Origin: CAVOOW01 sp963697675
GTDB taxonomy: Bacteria > Actinomycetota > Actinomycetes > JACCUZ01
Direction of reading: 5' to 3'
Length of the DNA stretch: 64,000 bases
Assembly: GCA_963697675.1 (NCBI GenBank)
Contig: CAVOOW010000008.1
Location: 186,001-250,000, forward strand
In this document: positions 8,692-17,913 of the stretch, one piece after another
How the letters are laid out: each line of letters begins with the position of its first letter
How positions within the stretch are numbered: the stretch's first letter is position 1
Notes under the pieces: model-generated
Told to the model about the DNA's origin: nothing
Databases searched by the model: none
The model's input: only the letters and a program-made list of their open reading frames with translations
Program-made: the position numbers and the translations under genes

Positions 8692-9794
8692 ATGCACACG
8701 GGTTTGAACCTCCGGCGACTGGCCGGAATCGTGGCCGTGATGGCCACCACGGCCGGCGGCCTGGTCGCCGCTACACCGGCCGGTGCGGCAACCGGTCCGA
8801 CGGCGACGCTGACCAGCGGCACCGTGACCGTCCAGGGAACCGATGCCCGCGACGTGATCCACGTCACCATCAACGACAACCGCCTCGTGGTGGACTTCGG
8901 TTTCGACGGCACCGTCGATGCGCAGTTCAACCGGTCCCAAGTCCAGCGGCTCAGGGTGCTTGGCGGGCTGGGCGACGACGGCATGAGCGTGGACGGCCCC
9001 GGCGTCGGCGATCTGCCGATCACGATGAGCGGGGGCACCGGCAACGACTTCGTCGGCGTCGTCGGCAACATCGGCGACTTCGGCGACGGCGACGTCCCGG
9101 TCACGCTGAACGGGAACCGACGGCAACGACGACTTCTTGGCGGCTGCGCCCGGCCCCGTCACGATTCAGGGCGGCGCAGGCGACGACTTCGTCGACGGCG
9201 GTGGCGCCGGCACCGGGCAGGAGACCATCTCGCTCGGCGACGGCAACGACCGGTTCAAGAGCCTGATCAACGGCTTCATCGTCGGCGGGACCCGAAGCGA
9301 CATCGTCGACGGCGGCACCGGGCAGAACACCATGGAGATGGACGGCTCGTTCGCCAGCGAGAGCGTCAGCCTGTCGGCGAGCGCCGGGCACCTCATCGTC
9401 GATGACGACCGGGGTCGGATCGACGCGGACAACATCCAGGACGTGTCGTGGGTCGGCTTCGGCGGCCTGGACGAGGGCGGCGGCGACCAGGTCGCCGTGA
9501 ACGACCTGTCCGGCACCGACGTCGTCACACTTCACCCCCGACTTCACCGACCCCCTGGACAACACCGGGCCGAACAACAGCGCCGACCAGCTCACCGTGC
9601 GCGGCACGGCGGGAGTCGACCACATCACGGTCAGCGGCTCGGGAGCGAACATCACCGTGGCCGGGCTCACCCCGACGGTGACCCCGGTCAACCTCGATGG
9701 CCAGGACACCCTGCGGATCGAGACCCTGGCCGGAAACGACACCGTCAACAGCTCCGGCCTGCCACGCGGCCTGGTCAATCTGCAGGTGCTCTGA
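8692..9794 (+). CDS. Secreted GG-repeat (hemolysin-type calcium-binding-like) protein, two frameshifts
   Basis: ATG 8692 follows GAGGAGAAG. A signal peptide (LRRLAGIVAVMATTAGGLVA, with an Ala-rich site near residue 34) leads into a beta-strand repeat protein with degenerate GGxGxD motifs: GGTGNDFVG, GGAGDDFVDGG, LGDGNDRF, GGTGQN and LAGNDTV. Two breaks, near 9117 (extra A in GGGAACC) and 9526 (extra A in CACACTTC), interrupt the frame. Removing one base at each gives a continuous protein of about 366 aa ending at TGA 9794. Family members are secreted and may bind calcium. No protease or toxin domain is visible, so the function is unknown. Confidence 0.75.
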
Positions 9795-9831
9795 ATCCCA
9801 CCTGGGCGTCAGTGGCCCCCGTCCGGCTGAT

Positions 9832-10329
9832 CTACGACCAGCCCTTGGACGGGGTCACCGGACGCTCGGGGATCGCCTGTTGGACGGAGCGTCCTTCGTA
9901 CTGCGTAGAGAGCACGATGTGGGTGCGCATCTCACCGTGAGTGCCCAGGCGCTCGATGAAGCCTTCGAGGTGAGCCAGGGAGGTGGCGCGCGCCTTGAGC
10001 ATCGTGCAGTGCTCGCCGCTCAGCTTGTGGACCTCCACCAGTTCGGGATAGTCGGCGTCGGTAGTTGTCTTGAGCAAGCATTTGCCCAGCGCACAGCGCA
10101 GCTGGATGAAAGCGAGCAGGGGTTGGCCGGCCCGCGCTGGGTCGACGACCGCGGAGTAGCGGCTGATGATCCCCGCTTGTTCCATGCGGCGGACGCGTTC
10201 GGCGACGGCTGGGGAGGACAGGTGGACCCGGCGACCGAGTTCGTTGAAGGACAGCCGCGCGTCGGACTGGAGTTGAGCGAGCAGCCGCCAGTCGACGTCG
10301 TCCAGCTCCATCGATTGAAAAGTATTCAT
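9832..10329 (-). CDS. Lrp/AsnC-family transcriptional regulator
   Basis: 165 aa from ATG 10329, which has GGAGA 5 nt upstream. An upstream ATG (10341) lacks a comparable site. The N-terminal helix-turn-helix reads LDDVDWRLLAQLQSDARLSF, then NELGRRVHLSSPAVAERVRR (Lrp signature). The C-terminal RAM/ligand domain includes YSAVVDPARAGQPLLAFIQL and a VHKLSGEHCTMLKA block. It is divergent from an MFS exporter with 90 bp between starts, a common layout in which the Lrp protein controls an amino-acid or drug exporter. Confidence 0.9.
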   Translation of the reverse strand: MNTFQSMELDDVDWRLLAQLQSDARLSFNELGRRVHLSSPAVAERVRRMEQAGIISRYSAVVDPARAGQPLLAFIQLRCALGKCLLKTTTDADYPELVEVHKLSGEHCTMLKARATSLAHLEGFIERLGTHGEMRTHIVLSTQYEGRSVQQAIPERPVTPSKGWS

Positions 10330-10419
10330 CGAATTCTCCATTCGTTCTCTAAGCAACATGGAGTCAGACCTGCCCATCGGCCATTCCTCGACGGCACATC
10401 GCCTTCCTAGTGTGAAGCC

Positions 10420-11679
10420 ATGGCGCAACAGGTCGAACGGACGGTGCCGTCGGGCGCTCCCCCGGACGAGGTCCATGGCGCGCGCGACGTGCGCAGATCC
10501 GTTCACGCGCTGTGGGTGGCGAGCGTGCTCGGCGGACTCGCCCAGGCATTGGCCGGGACGGCCGGCTCGCTGCTCGCCCGTCAGGTCGGCGGATCCGACT
10601 CGGTTGCGGGCCTTCCGCAGGGCTTTCTGGTGGCCGGTTCGGCAGTCGCCGCCCTCGCGATGTCGCGCCTGACGGCCAGGCGCGGCCGCCGGGTGGCACT
10701 GACCAGCGGTGCGACAGCCGCGATGGCTGGCTGCGGTGTCGTGATCATGGGCGGTGCCATCGCGAGCCTGCCGCTCATTCTGTCCGGTTGCTTGTTGCTC
10801 GGCGCCGGAAACACCGCGGTGATGCTGGGCCGCTACGCAGCCGCGGACCTCGGACCTGAGGGATCGCGGACCGCGGCGATGGCGTCAGTGCTTGTGGCGA
10901 CGACTGTCGGGGCAGTGGCCGGGCCGAACCTTCTCGCACCGGCGAGCCGTCTGGCCGGGCACGTCGGCCTTCCGGTGCTCTGCGGGCCTTACCTCGTCGC
11001 GGCAATTGCTTTCGCCGCGGCCGCGGCGACGCTTGCCCGCGGACTGCGCCTCGCACTTCTGCCCCCGCTCGACGCGACCGCGATGAACCGAAACGAACAC
11101 AGGACACGGTTGGACCGGCAAGCAGTCCGTGGACTGACCGTCCTGCTGCTCGCCAACCTGGTGATGGTTTCGGTCATGACGATGGCGCCGATGCAGCTCA
11201 GGCACAACGGCAACGGACTGGGCATGATCGGTCTCGTCGTGAGTGTGCACATCACCGGGATGTTCGCCCCGTCACCTCTCAGCGCGTGGCTGACCAACCG
11301 CCTTGGCGGCGCCGCCGCGGCGGCTGCTGCGGCTGTCCTGCTCATCGGGGCGTGCAGCCTTGCCGCGGTGGGTTCGCATTCGTCGGGCACTCTGATGACG
11401 GCGATGGTTCTCCTCGGGGCGGGCTGGAACCTGAGCCTCATCTCCGGCAGCACGTTGCTCACGGCGGGTGTCCCTGCTGGCGAACGGCCCCGCCGCGAGG
11501 GCTGGGGCGAGGTCGCGATGGGCGCCGCTGCCGCGGGCGGCGGCGCCGGCTCCGGCGCGATGATGGCCGCCGGCGGATATCAGCTGCTCGCAGCGGCGGC
11601 CGCTGCGGTCGCCGTACTCGTCGTGCCCATCGCGCTCGGCGGTGTCGAGAACTCACGGTCGGTTCCGTCTCAGGCATGA
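10420..11679 (+). CDS. MFS transporter
   Basis: 419 aa with about 12 hydrophobic segments. The loop 2-3 motif appears as SRLTARRGRRVALTSGA and there are GCLLLGAGNTAVMLGRYAAA-type segments. The mid-protein region (residues about 215-235, DATAMNRNEHRTRLDRQAVR) is the cytoplasmic central loop. The long Ala/Gly stretch after residue 350 is a low-complexity transmembrane end. It starts at ATG 10420, divergent from the Lrp-type regulator, its probable controller. The substrate is unknown; drug or metabolite export is typical. Confidence 0.82.
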   Translation: MAQQVERTVPSGAPPDEVHGARDVRRSVHALWVASVLGGLAQALAGTAGSLLARQVGGSDSVAGLPQGFLVAGSAVAALAMSRLTARRGRRVALTSGATAAMAGCGVVIMGGAIASLPLILSGCLLLGAGNTAVMLGRYAAADLGPEGSRTAAMASVLVATTVGAVAGPNLLAPASRLAGHVGLPVLCGPYLVAAIAFAAAAATLARGLRLALLPPLDATAMNRNEHRTRLDRQAVRGLTVLLLANLVMVSVMTMAPMQLRHNGNGLGMIGLVVSVHITGMFAPSPLSAWLTNRLGGAAAAAAAAVLLIGACSLAAVGSHSSGTLMTAMVLLGAGWNLSLISGSTLLTAGVPAGERPRREGWGEVAMGAAAAGGGAGSGAMMAAGGYQLLAAAAAAVAVLVVPIALGGVENSRSVPSQA

Positions 11680-11717
11680 GGGCGCCCATCGGCGTCCCGA
11701 ATCAATGGGAGTTCCAC

Positions 11718-12119
11718 GTGAAGTTCCTCTTGCTGACGAAGTACGCCGAGATCGAGGGCATCCCGGCCCCGACAGAGTGGGACCCGGCCGAGATCACGGC
11801 GCACATGGACCACCTGAACGCGCTGAACAAGGAACTGGCAGATAGTGGCGAGCTGGACGAGGTCGTCATTTTGAGAGGGCCGGACCTGGCCACGATCGTC
11901 ACCTTCGACGGCATCGGTGCTCCCGTGTGCACCGACGGACCTTTTGCCGAGTCGAAGGAACTCCTTGCCGGGATACAGATGATCGACGTCGAATCGCGGG
12001 CGCGCGCCGTCGAGATCGCTGCGAAGGTTTCGTCGGCCCCGGGACCAGGCGGACGTCCCATCGCGCAGCCGATCGAGGTGCGGGAGCTGATGGGCAGGTC
12101 CAGCCCGGCCGACCTGTGA
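11718..12119 (+). CDS. YCII-related (DGPF-domain) protein
   Basis: 133 aa from GTG 11718, with GGGAG 7 nt upstream. It begins VKFLLLTKYAEIEGIPAPTE and has the conserved VCTDGPFAESKELLAGIQMI block that defines the DGPF branch of the YCII family. These small dimeric ferredoxin-like alpha/beta proteins have no firm enzymatic role and often sit beside ECF sigma factors. No sigma factor is present here; instead a RibD-like reductase follows after 29 bp, probably in the same transcript. Confidence 0.85.
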   Translation: MKFLLLTKYAEIEGIPAPTEWDPAEITAHMDHLNALNKELADSGELDEVVILRGPDLATIVTFDGIGAPVCTDGPFAESKELLAGIQMIDVESRARAVEIAAKVSSAPGPGGRPIAQPIEVRELMGRSSPADL

Positions 12120-12148
12120 CCACAGCCGACAACAGAGCGGAGAAGGCA

Positions 12149-12754
12149 ATGCGCACGCTGATCGTGATCGAATTCATGACCCTCGACGGGGTCGTGCAGG
12201 CACCCAGCTATCCCGACGAAGACATCGAAGGCGGCTTCACCCACGGGGGCTGGAACGCGCCCTTTCTCGACGACATCTCGATGAAGTGGGCAATGGACAA
12301 CGTCACATCAGCGGGCAGCTTCCTCTTCGGGCGCCGCACGTACGAGACGTTCGCCGCTCACTGGCCGCATGCCTCGGATGAGGAGCAGGTGCTTGCAGAG
12401 CCCTTCAACACACGGCAGAAGTACGTCGCGTCCACGACGCTGACCGAGCCGCTCGAATGGCAGAACTCCACCCTGCTCCAAGGTGACACCGTCGCGTCGG
12501 TGGCTGCGTTGAAGCAGTCCGGCGGTGACTCCCTGCACGTGTACGGCAGCACGCAGCTGGTCCACGCACTCCTGGCCGGCAACCTGGTCGATGAGCTTCG
12601 GCTGATGATCGACCCGATCCTGCTGGGCCGCGGCAAGCGCATCTTCCACGACGAGAGCGCGCCCACGTCATTGCGACTCATTGACAGCCAACCGACACCG
12701 ACCGGCGCGATCCTGGCGACCTACCGGACAGGCAACGGCGCACCGCTTGCTTAG
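12149..12754 (+). CDS. Dihydrofolate reductase-like (RibD C-terminal domain) protein
   Basis: 201 aa with the RibD_C/DHFR fold: MRTLIVIEFMTLDGVVQAP at the N-terminus, FGRRTYETFAAHWP near residue 55, SLHVYGSTQLVHALLAG (NADPH-binding block) and DELRLMIDPILLGRGKRIF. Such stand-alone RibD_C proteins are NAD(P)H-dependent reductases of unknown substrate, common in actinobacteria. ATG 12149 has a GGAGAAGG site. Its TAG stop shares the four bases TTAG (12751-12754) with the TAA stop of the converging helicase gene. Confidence 0.88.
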   Translation: MRTLIVIEFMTLDGVVQAPSYPDEDIEGGFTHGGWNAPFLDDISMKWAMDNVTSAGSFLFGRRTYETFAAHWPHASDEEQVLAEPFNTRQKYVASTTLTEPLEWQNSTLLQGDTVASVAALKQSGGDSLHVYGSTQLVHALLAGNLVDELRLMIDPILLGRGKRIFHDESAPTSLRLIDSQPTPTGAILATYRTGNGAPLA

Positions 12755-14883
12755 GGCCTCGCCGACAACGCGTCGGTCAGCAACCCGACGAGCGCTTCGA
12801 GCTGCACGTCGGCCGACGACGACACCTCTTCGTCCGAGCCGTCGAGCGCCCTGGCTGCGAGCCCTGCCTTGCTGTCGATCAGTTCGGCGATCCTCGAGTC
12901 GATCGTCTGCGCGGCGATGATGCGCCAGGCGGTCACGGGCTCCGTCTGGCCGATGCGGTGGCTGCGGTCGATGGCCTGAGTCTGCTCCGCGTCGGTCCAG
13001 GAGAGCTCGGCAAGCACGATGTTGGAGGCGACCTGCAGGTTGATGCCCACGCCGGCTGCAGTCAGGGAGCAGACCGCGATGGCGACGTCGGGATCGTTCA
13101 CGAAGGCGTCGATCTGCTTCTGCCGCGCCGGCGACGTCTGGTCGCCACGGATCGAGGAGAAACGGATCCCGCGTTTGGCGAACGTCTCCTCGGCGACGTC
13201 CATGACGTCGATGTGCTTGGCGAAGAAGACGACCTTGCCGGCGCTGCGCGCGAGCTGTGCCGCGTAGTCGGCGGCGAGGCCGGCCTTCGCCTGGCCGATG
13301 CGTCGCATCATGCTGAACACGTTCTCGTCGGTCTTGGTGGTCGCGTCTTTCCGTTCCCACGTGGCGACCCTGCGCACGAGGTCGTGGTCGATGCCCTCGA
13401 CGACGGACCCCGACTTGCGCCTCGCGAGCGCGCTCTCGTACCGCGAGACCATGCGACGAGCGAGGTCACGCTCTGCGTCCCGGATCGAACGACTGGCCTT
13501 GTCGTCGAGCTCGACGGGAAGGTCGGCGATGCGGCGGGCGGGGATGTCGGCGGCCACGTCGACCTTGCGGCGCCGGACGATGCCGAGGTCGACCACGCAC
13601 TTGCGAGCGGCGGGGTAGAACCCGCGGTCGGCCGGCGTCAGGCCGGTCTCCTCGAGCGCATCCATCAGCTCGGCCAGCGGCTTCTTGTCGTCGATCCAGC
13701 CGAGGAACTGCCAGATGGCCCTGAAGTCCTCGATGTCGTTGATCAGCGGGGTGCCGGTGAGGGCCATCAGCAACGGGCGCGGGACGCGCGACCGGATGCG
13801 CTCGGACAGCTCCAGGACGTGCTGCGAGCGCTGGGAGGACTTGTTCTTGATGAAGTGCGCCTCGTCGACGACCATGCCGCGGAAGCCCAGGTCGCCGATC
13901 CACCCCACGTGACGGTCGAGCACTTCGTAGTTGACGATGACGATGTCGGCGAAGCCGTCGATCGTGTCGCCGTTGCCGTGGATCACGGTGGCCGAGCGTC
14001 TGGGTGTCCAGAGGCCGGCCTCGCGCGCCCAGTTGGTCTTGACCACGTTCGGCACGACCACGAGCAGCGGGTAGGCGTTTGCTGCCTGCGCGGCCAGCAG
14101 CGCCTGAGCCGTCTTGCCCAAGCCTGGCTCGTCAGCGAGCAGGAAGGTCCGGTGGCCTGCAGCCGCAGAGGCGACCAGCTGCGCCTGGTGCGGCATCAGC
14201 TCCAAGCCACCCGGCGCGCGCAGGGAGAACGGCGCGGGCAGCGTCATGGACGACGAGGATCCGCCGCCCGCCTGTTCGAACGAGCTGAAGAGCGGGTCGA
14301 GCAGCTCCCAGGTGGCCAGCCGGCGCGCCGGAGCCGTGTTCTGCCTGGCCGACGAGAAGTCCGGGGCAAGGAAGGGGTTGGCCAGCTGTCGCGCGACGAT
14401 CGACTGCGGCACGACGCGGCGCTCGGTGGTGGCCGAGGCGACGGCAGGCTCCCTGGGCGTGACCTCGTCGGGGGCCGGCTCGATCCCGGCGTCCCGCAGC
14501 ATGTCCCGCCTGAGCGACCTGGCCGCCTCGGAGACGACGGCGTCCTCGGCGAGGAGCGCGAGGAGCGACGTGTCACGAGCAGCGGTCTGCGCGAGGATCA
14601 GCGCGATCCCGTCGAGACGCTTGAGCACCTCTGTCCGTTGGGCGTGGCTGATGGTCTCGTCCACCCGGACCCGGGCACGCTCCTCGCGCACCAGCAGTGC
14701 GACAACCTGGAACTTCGTACGCACGGAAGGCAGCACTCGTCCGCGCTCGGCGGCCGACTCGACCTCACGCACGGTGCGGGCGAGCACCGGGAGGATGCCG
14801 TCGTTGCCGCGCTCGCGGACACGTCGCCCGTCTCGAGGGGCAGTACGGCGAGCGCCCGATGGGCGCTGGCCACTTCGAGCCAC
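12751..14883 (-). CDS. SNF2-family DEAD/DEAH-box helicase
   Basis: 710 aa from GTG 14883, which follows an AAGGAGGAG site. The N-terminal 200 residues are helical and charged with no known domain. The helicase core has Walker A DEPGLGKTAQ (about 251-260), DEAH box (about 340), motif III LTGTP (about 375), and C-terminal motifs VCSLTAAGVGINLQ and DRSHRIGQ (about 650), the SNF2/Rad54 pattern. It should be an ATP-driven DNA translocase or remodeller. No methylase, nuclease or defence partner is adjacent, so a link to restriction or phage defence is not supported. The stop overlaps the converging RibD-like gene by 4 bp. Confidence 0.9.
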   Translation of the reverse strand: MARSGQRPSGARRTAPRDGRRVRERGNDGILPVLARTVREVESAAERGRVLPSVRTKFQVVALLVREERARVRVDETISHAQRTEVLKRLDGIALILAQTAARDTSLLALLAEDAVVSEAARSLRRDMLRDAGIEPAPDEVTPREPAVASATTERRVVPQSIVARQLANPFLAPDFSSARQNTAPARRLATWELLDPLFSSFEQAGGGSSSSMTLPAPFSLRAPGGLELMPHQAQLVASAAAGHRTFLLADEPGLGKTAQALLAAQAANAYPLLVVVPNVVKTNWAREAGLWTPRRSATVIHGNGDTIDGFADIVIVNYEVLDRHVGWIGDLGFRGMVVDEAHFIKNKSSQRSQHVLELSERIRSRVPRPLLMALTGTPLINDIEDFRAIWQFLGWIDDKKPLAELMDALEETGLTPADRGFYPAARKCVVDLGIVRRRKVDVAADIPARRIADLPVELDDKASRSIRDAERDLARRMVSRYESALARRKSGSVVEGIDHDLVRRVATWERKDATTKTDENVFSMMRRIGQAKAGLAADYAAQLARSAGKVVFFAKHIDVMDVAEETFAKRGIRFSSIRGDQTSPARQKQIDAFVNDPDVAIAVCSLTAAGVGINLQVASNIVLAELSWTDAEQTQAIDRSHRIGQTEPVTAWRIIAAQTIDSRIAELIDSKAGLAARALDGSDEEVSSSADVQLEALVGLLTDALSARP

Positions 14884-15260
14884 TAGCTCCTCCTTCTGGC
14901 TGCCCGGCAGGTTCGCCGCAGCGGGATAAGTACCCGTACGCAGTCCAGCGGTCGGGGCGATGGACGTCCTGCGGAGTGGCCTGGGTGGCCACTTCGAGAC
15001 GCGACCCGGTCGCAGGGATCTGCGAGAGATCGACGCGTCGGGGACCGATGTCCCGCCCACGAGGCGCGCGGGCTGAGCGCGTCCCGGCTGACGTTGGTGG
15101 GAACCTTCGACCAAGTCGAGGCCCGAGTCACCAACTGCGAAGCCAAACTCGTCGCTAGACCCCTGTGCACTGCCTAGGGTCCGTGCTCCATCAATACTAC
15201 CGGCCCGTGGGCCCCTGCGGGGTCAGCTCACGCCGGTGGTTTGCACCCGTTGCTCTTCGG
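14884..15260. other. Intergenic region upstream of the helicase
   Basis: 377 bp between the helicase start and the end of the redoxin gene, both on the minus strand. It must hold the helicase promoter. A -10-like TAGTAT lies on the minus strand at 15194-15199, with no convincing -35. No RNA gene or conserved peptide was recognised. Confidence 0.3.
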
Positions 15261-16220
15261 CTACCCGAAGGTGAAGACGTAGGCCTCGGCGCCGGGCTCG
15301 AGGAAGGTGATCTCCAGGGTGCGCTCGCGCACCTCGCCGTCCTGCCGCACGAGCTGGTACATACGGCCCTCGGTGAGCGAGCCGTTCCCGTCCCCGTCGA
15401 CGTCGACCCCGTGCGAGGGACCGGGGGGTTCGCCGTCGAGGAGCACGCGGAACGGGAGCGGCTCGCGTGCCCGGGTGGAGAGCACGAGGTGCGCGTCGCG
15501 CCCGTGGAACCGGTAGGCGATGCTCCCGCCTGGCTGGTCGAGCACGACGTTCTCCGGTCCGATCGTCCACTCGCCGGCCAGGGCCCACTGGTTCAGGAGC
15601 AGCCGCTCGGGCAGCTGGTAGGCGTTGGTCTTGTCGAAGGCGGCGCCGACCGGCAGCGCGAACTGGGCGGTGCGCTCGTAGCCGAGATAGGTCTCGGGGG
15701 TGCGCAGGTGGTCCCAGTCGGCCGCCGCCTCCGGGCCGAGCCCTTCGACAAGGACGGGTTCGCGCTCGACACCGAGCAGCCGCTGGATCGTCTGCTCCGA
15801 CTGCTCGTAGCGTCCTTCGCCGAAATGGTCATCGCGGATGACCCCGTCCGTATCGACGAAGTACAGCGCCGGCCAGTAGTGGTTGTCGAAGGCGGTCCAG
15901 ATCGCGTAGGCGTTGTCGGCCGCGACGGGGTAGTCGATCCCCCGTGCCTGCACCGCCAGCCGCACCCGGTCGATCTCGTGCTCGAAGGAGAACTCCGGGG
16001 TGTGCACGCCGATCACGATCAGCCCCTCGTCCCGGTAGGCCTGCGACCAGGCACGGACGTAGGGCTCCTGACGCAGCCAGTTGATGCAGGTCAGCGTCCA
16101 GAAGTTCACCAGGACCACGCGGCCCTGCAGATCGGCGGAGCGGAGAGGCTCGGAGTTCAGCCATCCGGTCGCCCCGTCGAGCGAGGGCATGTGCCGACGC
16201 AGACGGTCGAAGACGGTCAT
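15261..16220 (-). CDS. DipZ-like thioredoxin-fold protein with a CxxW site
   Basis: 319 aa from ATG 16220 (GGAG 6 nt upstream). Residues 1-150 are a TlpA/redoxin domain: RVVLVNFWTLTCINWLRQEP, GVHTPEFSFEHEIDRV, IDYPVAADNAYAIW. Residues about 190-319 match the C-terminal carbohydrate-binding-like domain of DipZ (LNQWALAGEWTIGPENVVLD, then GSIAYRFHGRDAHLVL). The DipZ membrane domain is missing and there is no signal peptide, so it is probably cytoplasmic. The usual CxxC has become CINW, keeping only the first Cys, so a peroxidase- or reductase-like one-Cys reaction is more likely than disulfide exchange (inference). Confidence 0.85.
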   Translation of the reverse strand: MTVFDRLRRHMPSLDGATGWLNSEPLRSADLQGRVVLVNFWTLTCINWLRQEPYVRAWSQAYRDEGLIVIGVHTPEFSFEHEIDRVRLAVQARGIDYPVAADNAYAIWTAFDNHYWPALYFVDTDGVIRDDHFGEGRYEQSEQTIQRLLGVEREPVLVEGLGPEAAADWDHLRTPETYLGYERTAQFALPVGAAFDKTNAYQLPERLLLNQWALAGEWTIGPENVVLDQPGGSIAYRFHGRDAHLVLSTRAREPLPFRVLLDGEPPGPSHGVDVDGDGNGSLTEGRMYQLVRQDGEVRERTLEITFLEPGAEAYVFTFG

Positions 16221-16381
16221 GACGATCTCCTCCCATATGTCCTGACAGGACTTGGCCTGTCTCGCCAGCCTGGTCGTTTTGGCTGGCCTTCGCGCCCGTA
16301 CAAGTCCCTGGTCTACTCGCCGGTGACCCGGTATCGGGTTAATCTCCCCCAGCAGCCGTGCGGAGAATGAGAGGCGACACC

Positions 16382-17809
16382 ATGAGAGTCGACAGCGTGC
16401 GAACGGTGGGCGTCCTGGCTGCCGTGGGGCTCGGCCTTCTCGGCCTGGTCCCGCCGGCACCGGCGGCGGCGGACGCAACCCAGCGGGTCCTCGTTGTCTC
16501 CCCCCACGGATCGGACGACAACGCGGGAACCGTGGCAGCACCGTTGCGCACGATCCGGGTCGCGGTGCGCCGGCTCGCGGCAGGCGGCCGTGTCGAGCTC
16601 CGCGGAGGGGTCTACCACCAGCGAGTCCGTCTCGTCGGCGTCCATGGCGTCACGATCAGCCCCTACCGCCACGAGCACCCGGTCCTGTCCGGGTCGGGCC
16701 TGACACCACCGATCGGCCTCACCGCGCTCGTCGAGATCGCCAACAGCAGCGGTGTGACGGTGCGCGGGCTCGACATCACCGGGTATCGCACGGCCGAGTT
16801 CGATGTGACGCCGGCCGGTGTCTACGTTCACGGGCACGACACCTCGATCCGGATCGTCGGCAATCACGTCCACGACCTGGGCAACGACAACGGGACACTC
16901 GGCAGCTTCGACATCAACGCCCACGGCATCGCGGTCTACGGCGACGACCCCCACGCGGCCGTCACCGACCTCTCGATCCGCGGCAACGTCGTCAACAACC
17001 TGCACCTCGGCGCCAGCGAGAGCGTGGTCGTCAACGGCAACGTCAATGGTTGGACGATCGCGGGCAACCGCATCCACGACAACAACAACATCGGGATCGA
17101 CGCGATCGGCTTCGAGTCGACGCTCTCCGGCAAGTACCGCTACACAACGCGCAACCGGGCACGCCACGGACTGATCGCGGACAACACCGTCGCCCGCATC
17201 CAGTCACGCGGGAACCCCGCCTACTGGGAAGGCAACTCGGACGGAGTCGACGAGTGGTGCAACTGCGCGGACGGCATCTACATCGACGGCGGTACGCACA
17301 TCACCGTCCGTGGCAACCGGGTGAGTGACAGCGACATCGGGATCGAGGTCGCCGCCGAGAACCCCAGAGGCAGCGCCGATCACGTGCTCGTCAGCCACAA
17401 CCACATCACTGGCAGCCTGTTCACTGGAATCACCACCGGCGGCTACTGCAACGGTGCCGACGACTGCGGGGGCGTACTCACCGGCTCGTCCCACGACAAC
17501 ACGTTCTCTTACAACTCGCTGCGCGGCAACAACCGGCTGGACGACGGTTCACCCGAACTGCTGGTCCAGTACTACGCATCGCACGACACGTTCACCCACA
17601 ACACGATCGTCGCCACGAACAGCGGACACGTCGTCTACGGCACCGTGCCCGGTGGATCGGAGAACGGCAACCGCAGCGACCACAACAGCTTCCAGGCTGT
17701 CGGCGCGGATCGCGAGTCCGCGGAGTTCGGGTGGTCAGGGCACACCTATGCCGGGTTCGACGCCTACCGCCATGCCACCGGCCAGGATCAGCACTCCACC
17801 TTCCCGTGA
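16382..17809 (+). CDS. Secreted right-handed parallel beta-helix protein (pectate-lyase-like)
   Basis: About 475 aa. The N-terminus is a signal peptide (VRTVGVLAAVGLGLLGLVPP, Ala-rich site near residue 30). The body opens with VSPHGSDDNAGTVAAPLRTI, the usual start of DUF1565/PbH1 proteins. Beta-helix rungs follow, such as SIRIVGNHVHDLG, LSIRGNVVNNLHL, WTIAGNRIHDNNNIGID and ITVRGNRVSDSDIGIEVAAE. Two Cys-containing turns (WCNCADG, GYCNGADDCGG) may form disulfides. It probably binds or cleaves polysaccharide outside the cell, but catalytic residues cannot be assigned. ATG 16382 was chosen for the AGAGG upstream; in-frame ATGs at 16358 and 16367 are alternatives. Confidence 0.85.
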   Translation: MRVDSVRTVGVLAAVGLGLLGLVPPAPAAADATQRVLVVSPHGSDDNAGTVAAPLRTIRVAVRRLAAGGRVELRGGVYHQRVRLVGVHGVTISPYRHEHPVLSGSGLTPPIGLTALVEIANSSGVTVRGLDITGYRTAEFDVTPAGVYVHGHDTSIRIVGNHVHDLGNDNGTLGSFDINAHGIAVYGDDPHAAVTDLSIRGNVVNNLHLGASESVVVNGNVNGWTIAGNRIHDNNNIGIDAIGFESTLSGKYRYTTRNRARHGLIADNTVARIQSRGNPAYWEGNSDGVDEWCNCADGIYIDGGTHITVRGNRVSDSDIGIEVAAENPRGSADHVLVSHNHITGSLFTGITTGGYCNGADDCGGVLTGSSHDNTFSYNSLRGNNRLDDGSPELLVQYYASHDTFTHNTIVATNSGHVVYGTVPGGSENGNRSDHNSFQAVGADRESAEFGWSGHTYAGFDAYRHATGQDQHSTFP

Positions 17810-17913
17810 TCCCGGGTTCGGACCGCGCCGGCTCGCTGACACCGATCCGTCCATCGCGCTGATGCAGCTCCGAGTCACTGGCGGCGCACCCGTTTCCCTG
17901 GCACGCTTTGATC

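Noticed and set aside
12751..14883. SNF2 helicase as part of a phage-defence island
   Set aside because: No nuclease, methylase or known defence partner is adjacent; its neighbours are a RibD-like reductase and a redoxin.
12958..14886. 642-codon plus-strand open frame over the SNF2 helicase
   Set aside because: Low-complexity Arg/Gly/Val composition and no domain; the minus strand has all helicase motifs.
16264..16287. GCCAGCC...GGCTGGC hairpin upstream of the redoxin gene
   Set aside because: A 7-bp stem with a 10-nt loop is common in this GC content and its position (5' of the gene, no adjoining anti-terminator) suggests no clear role.
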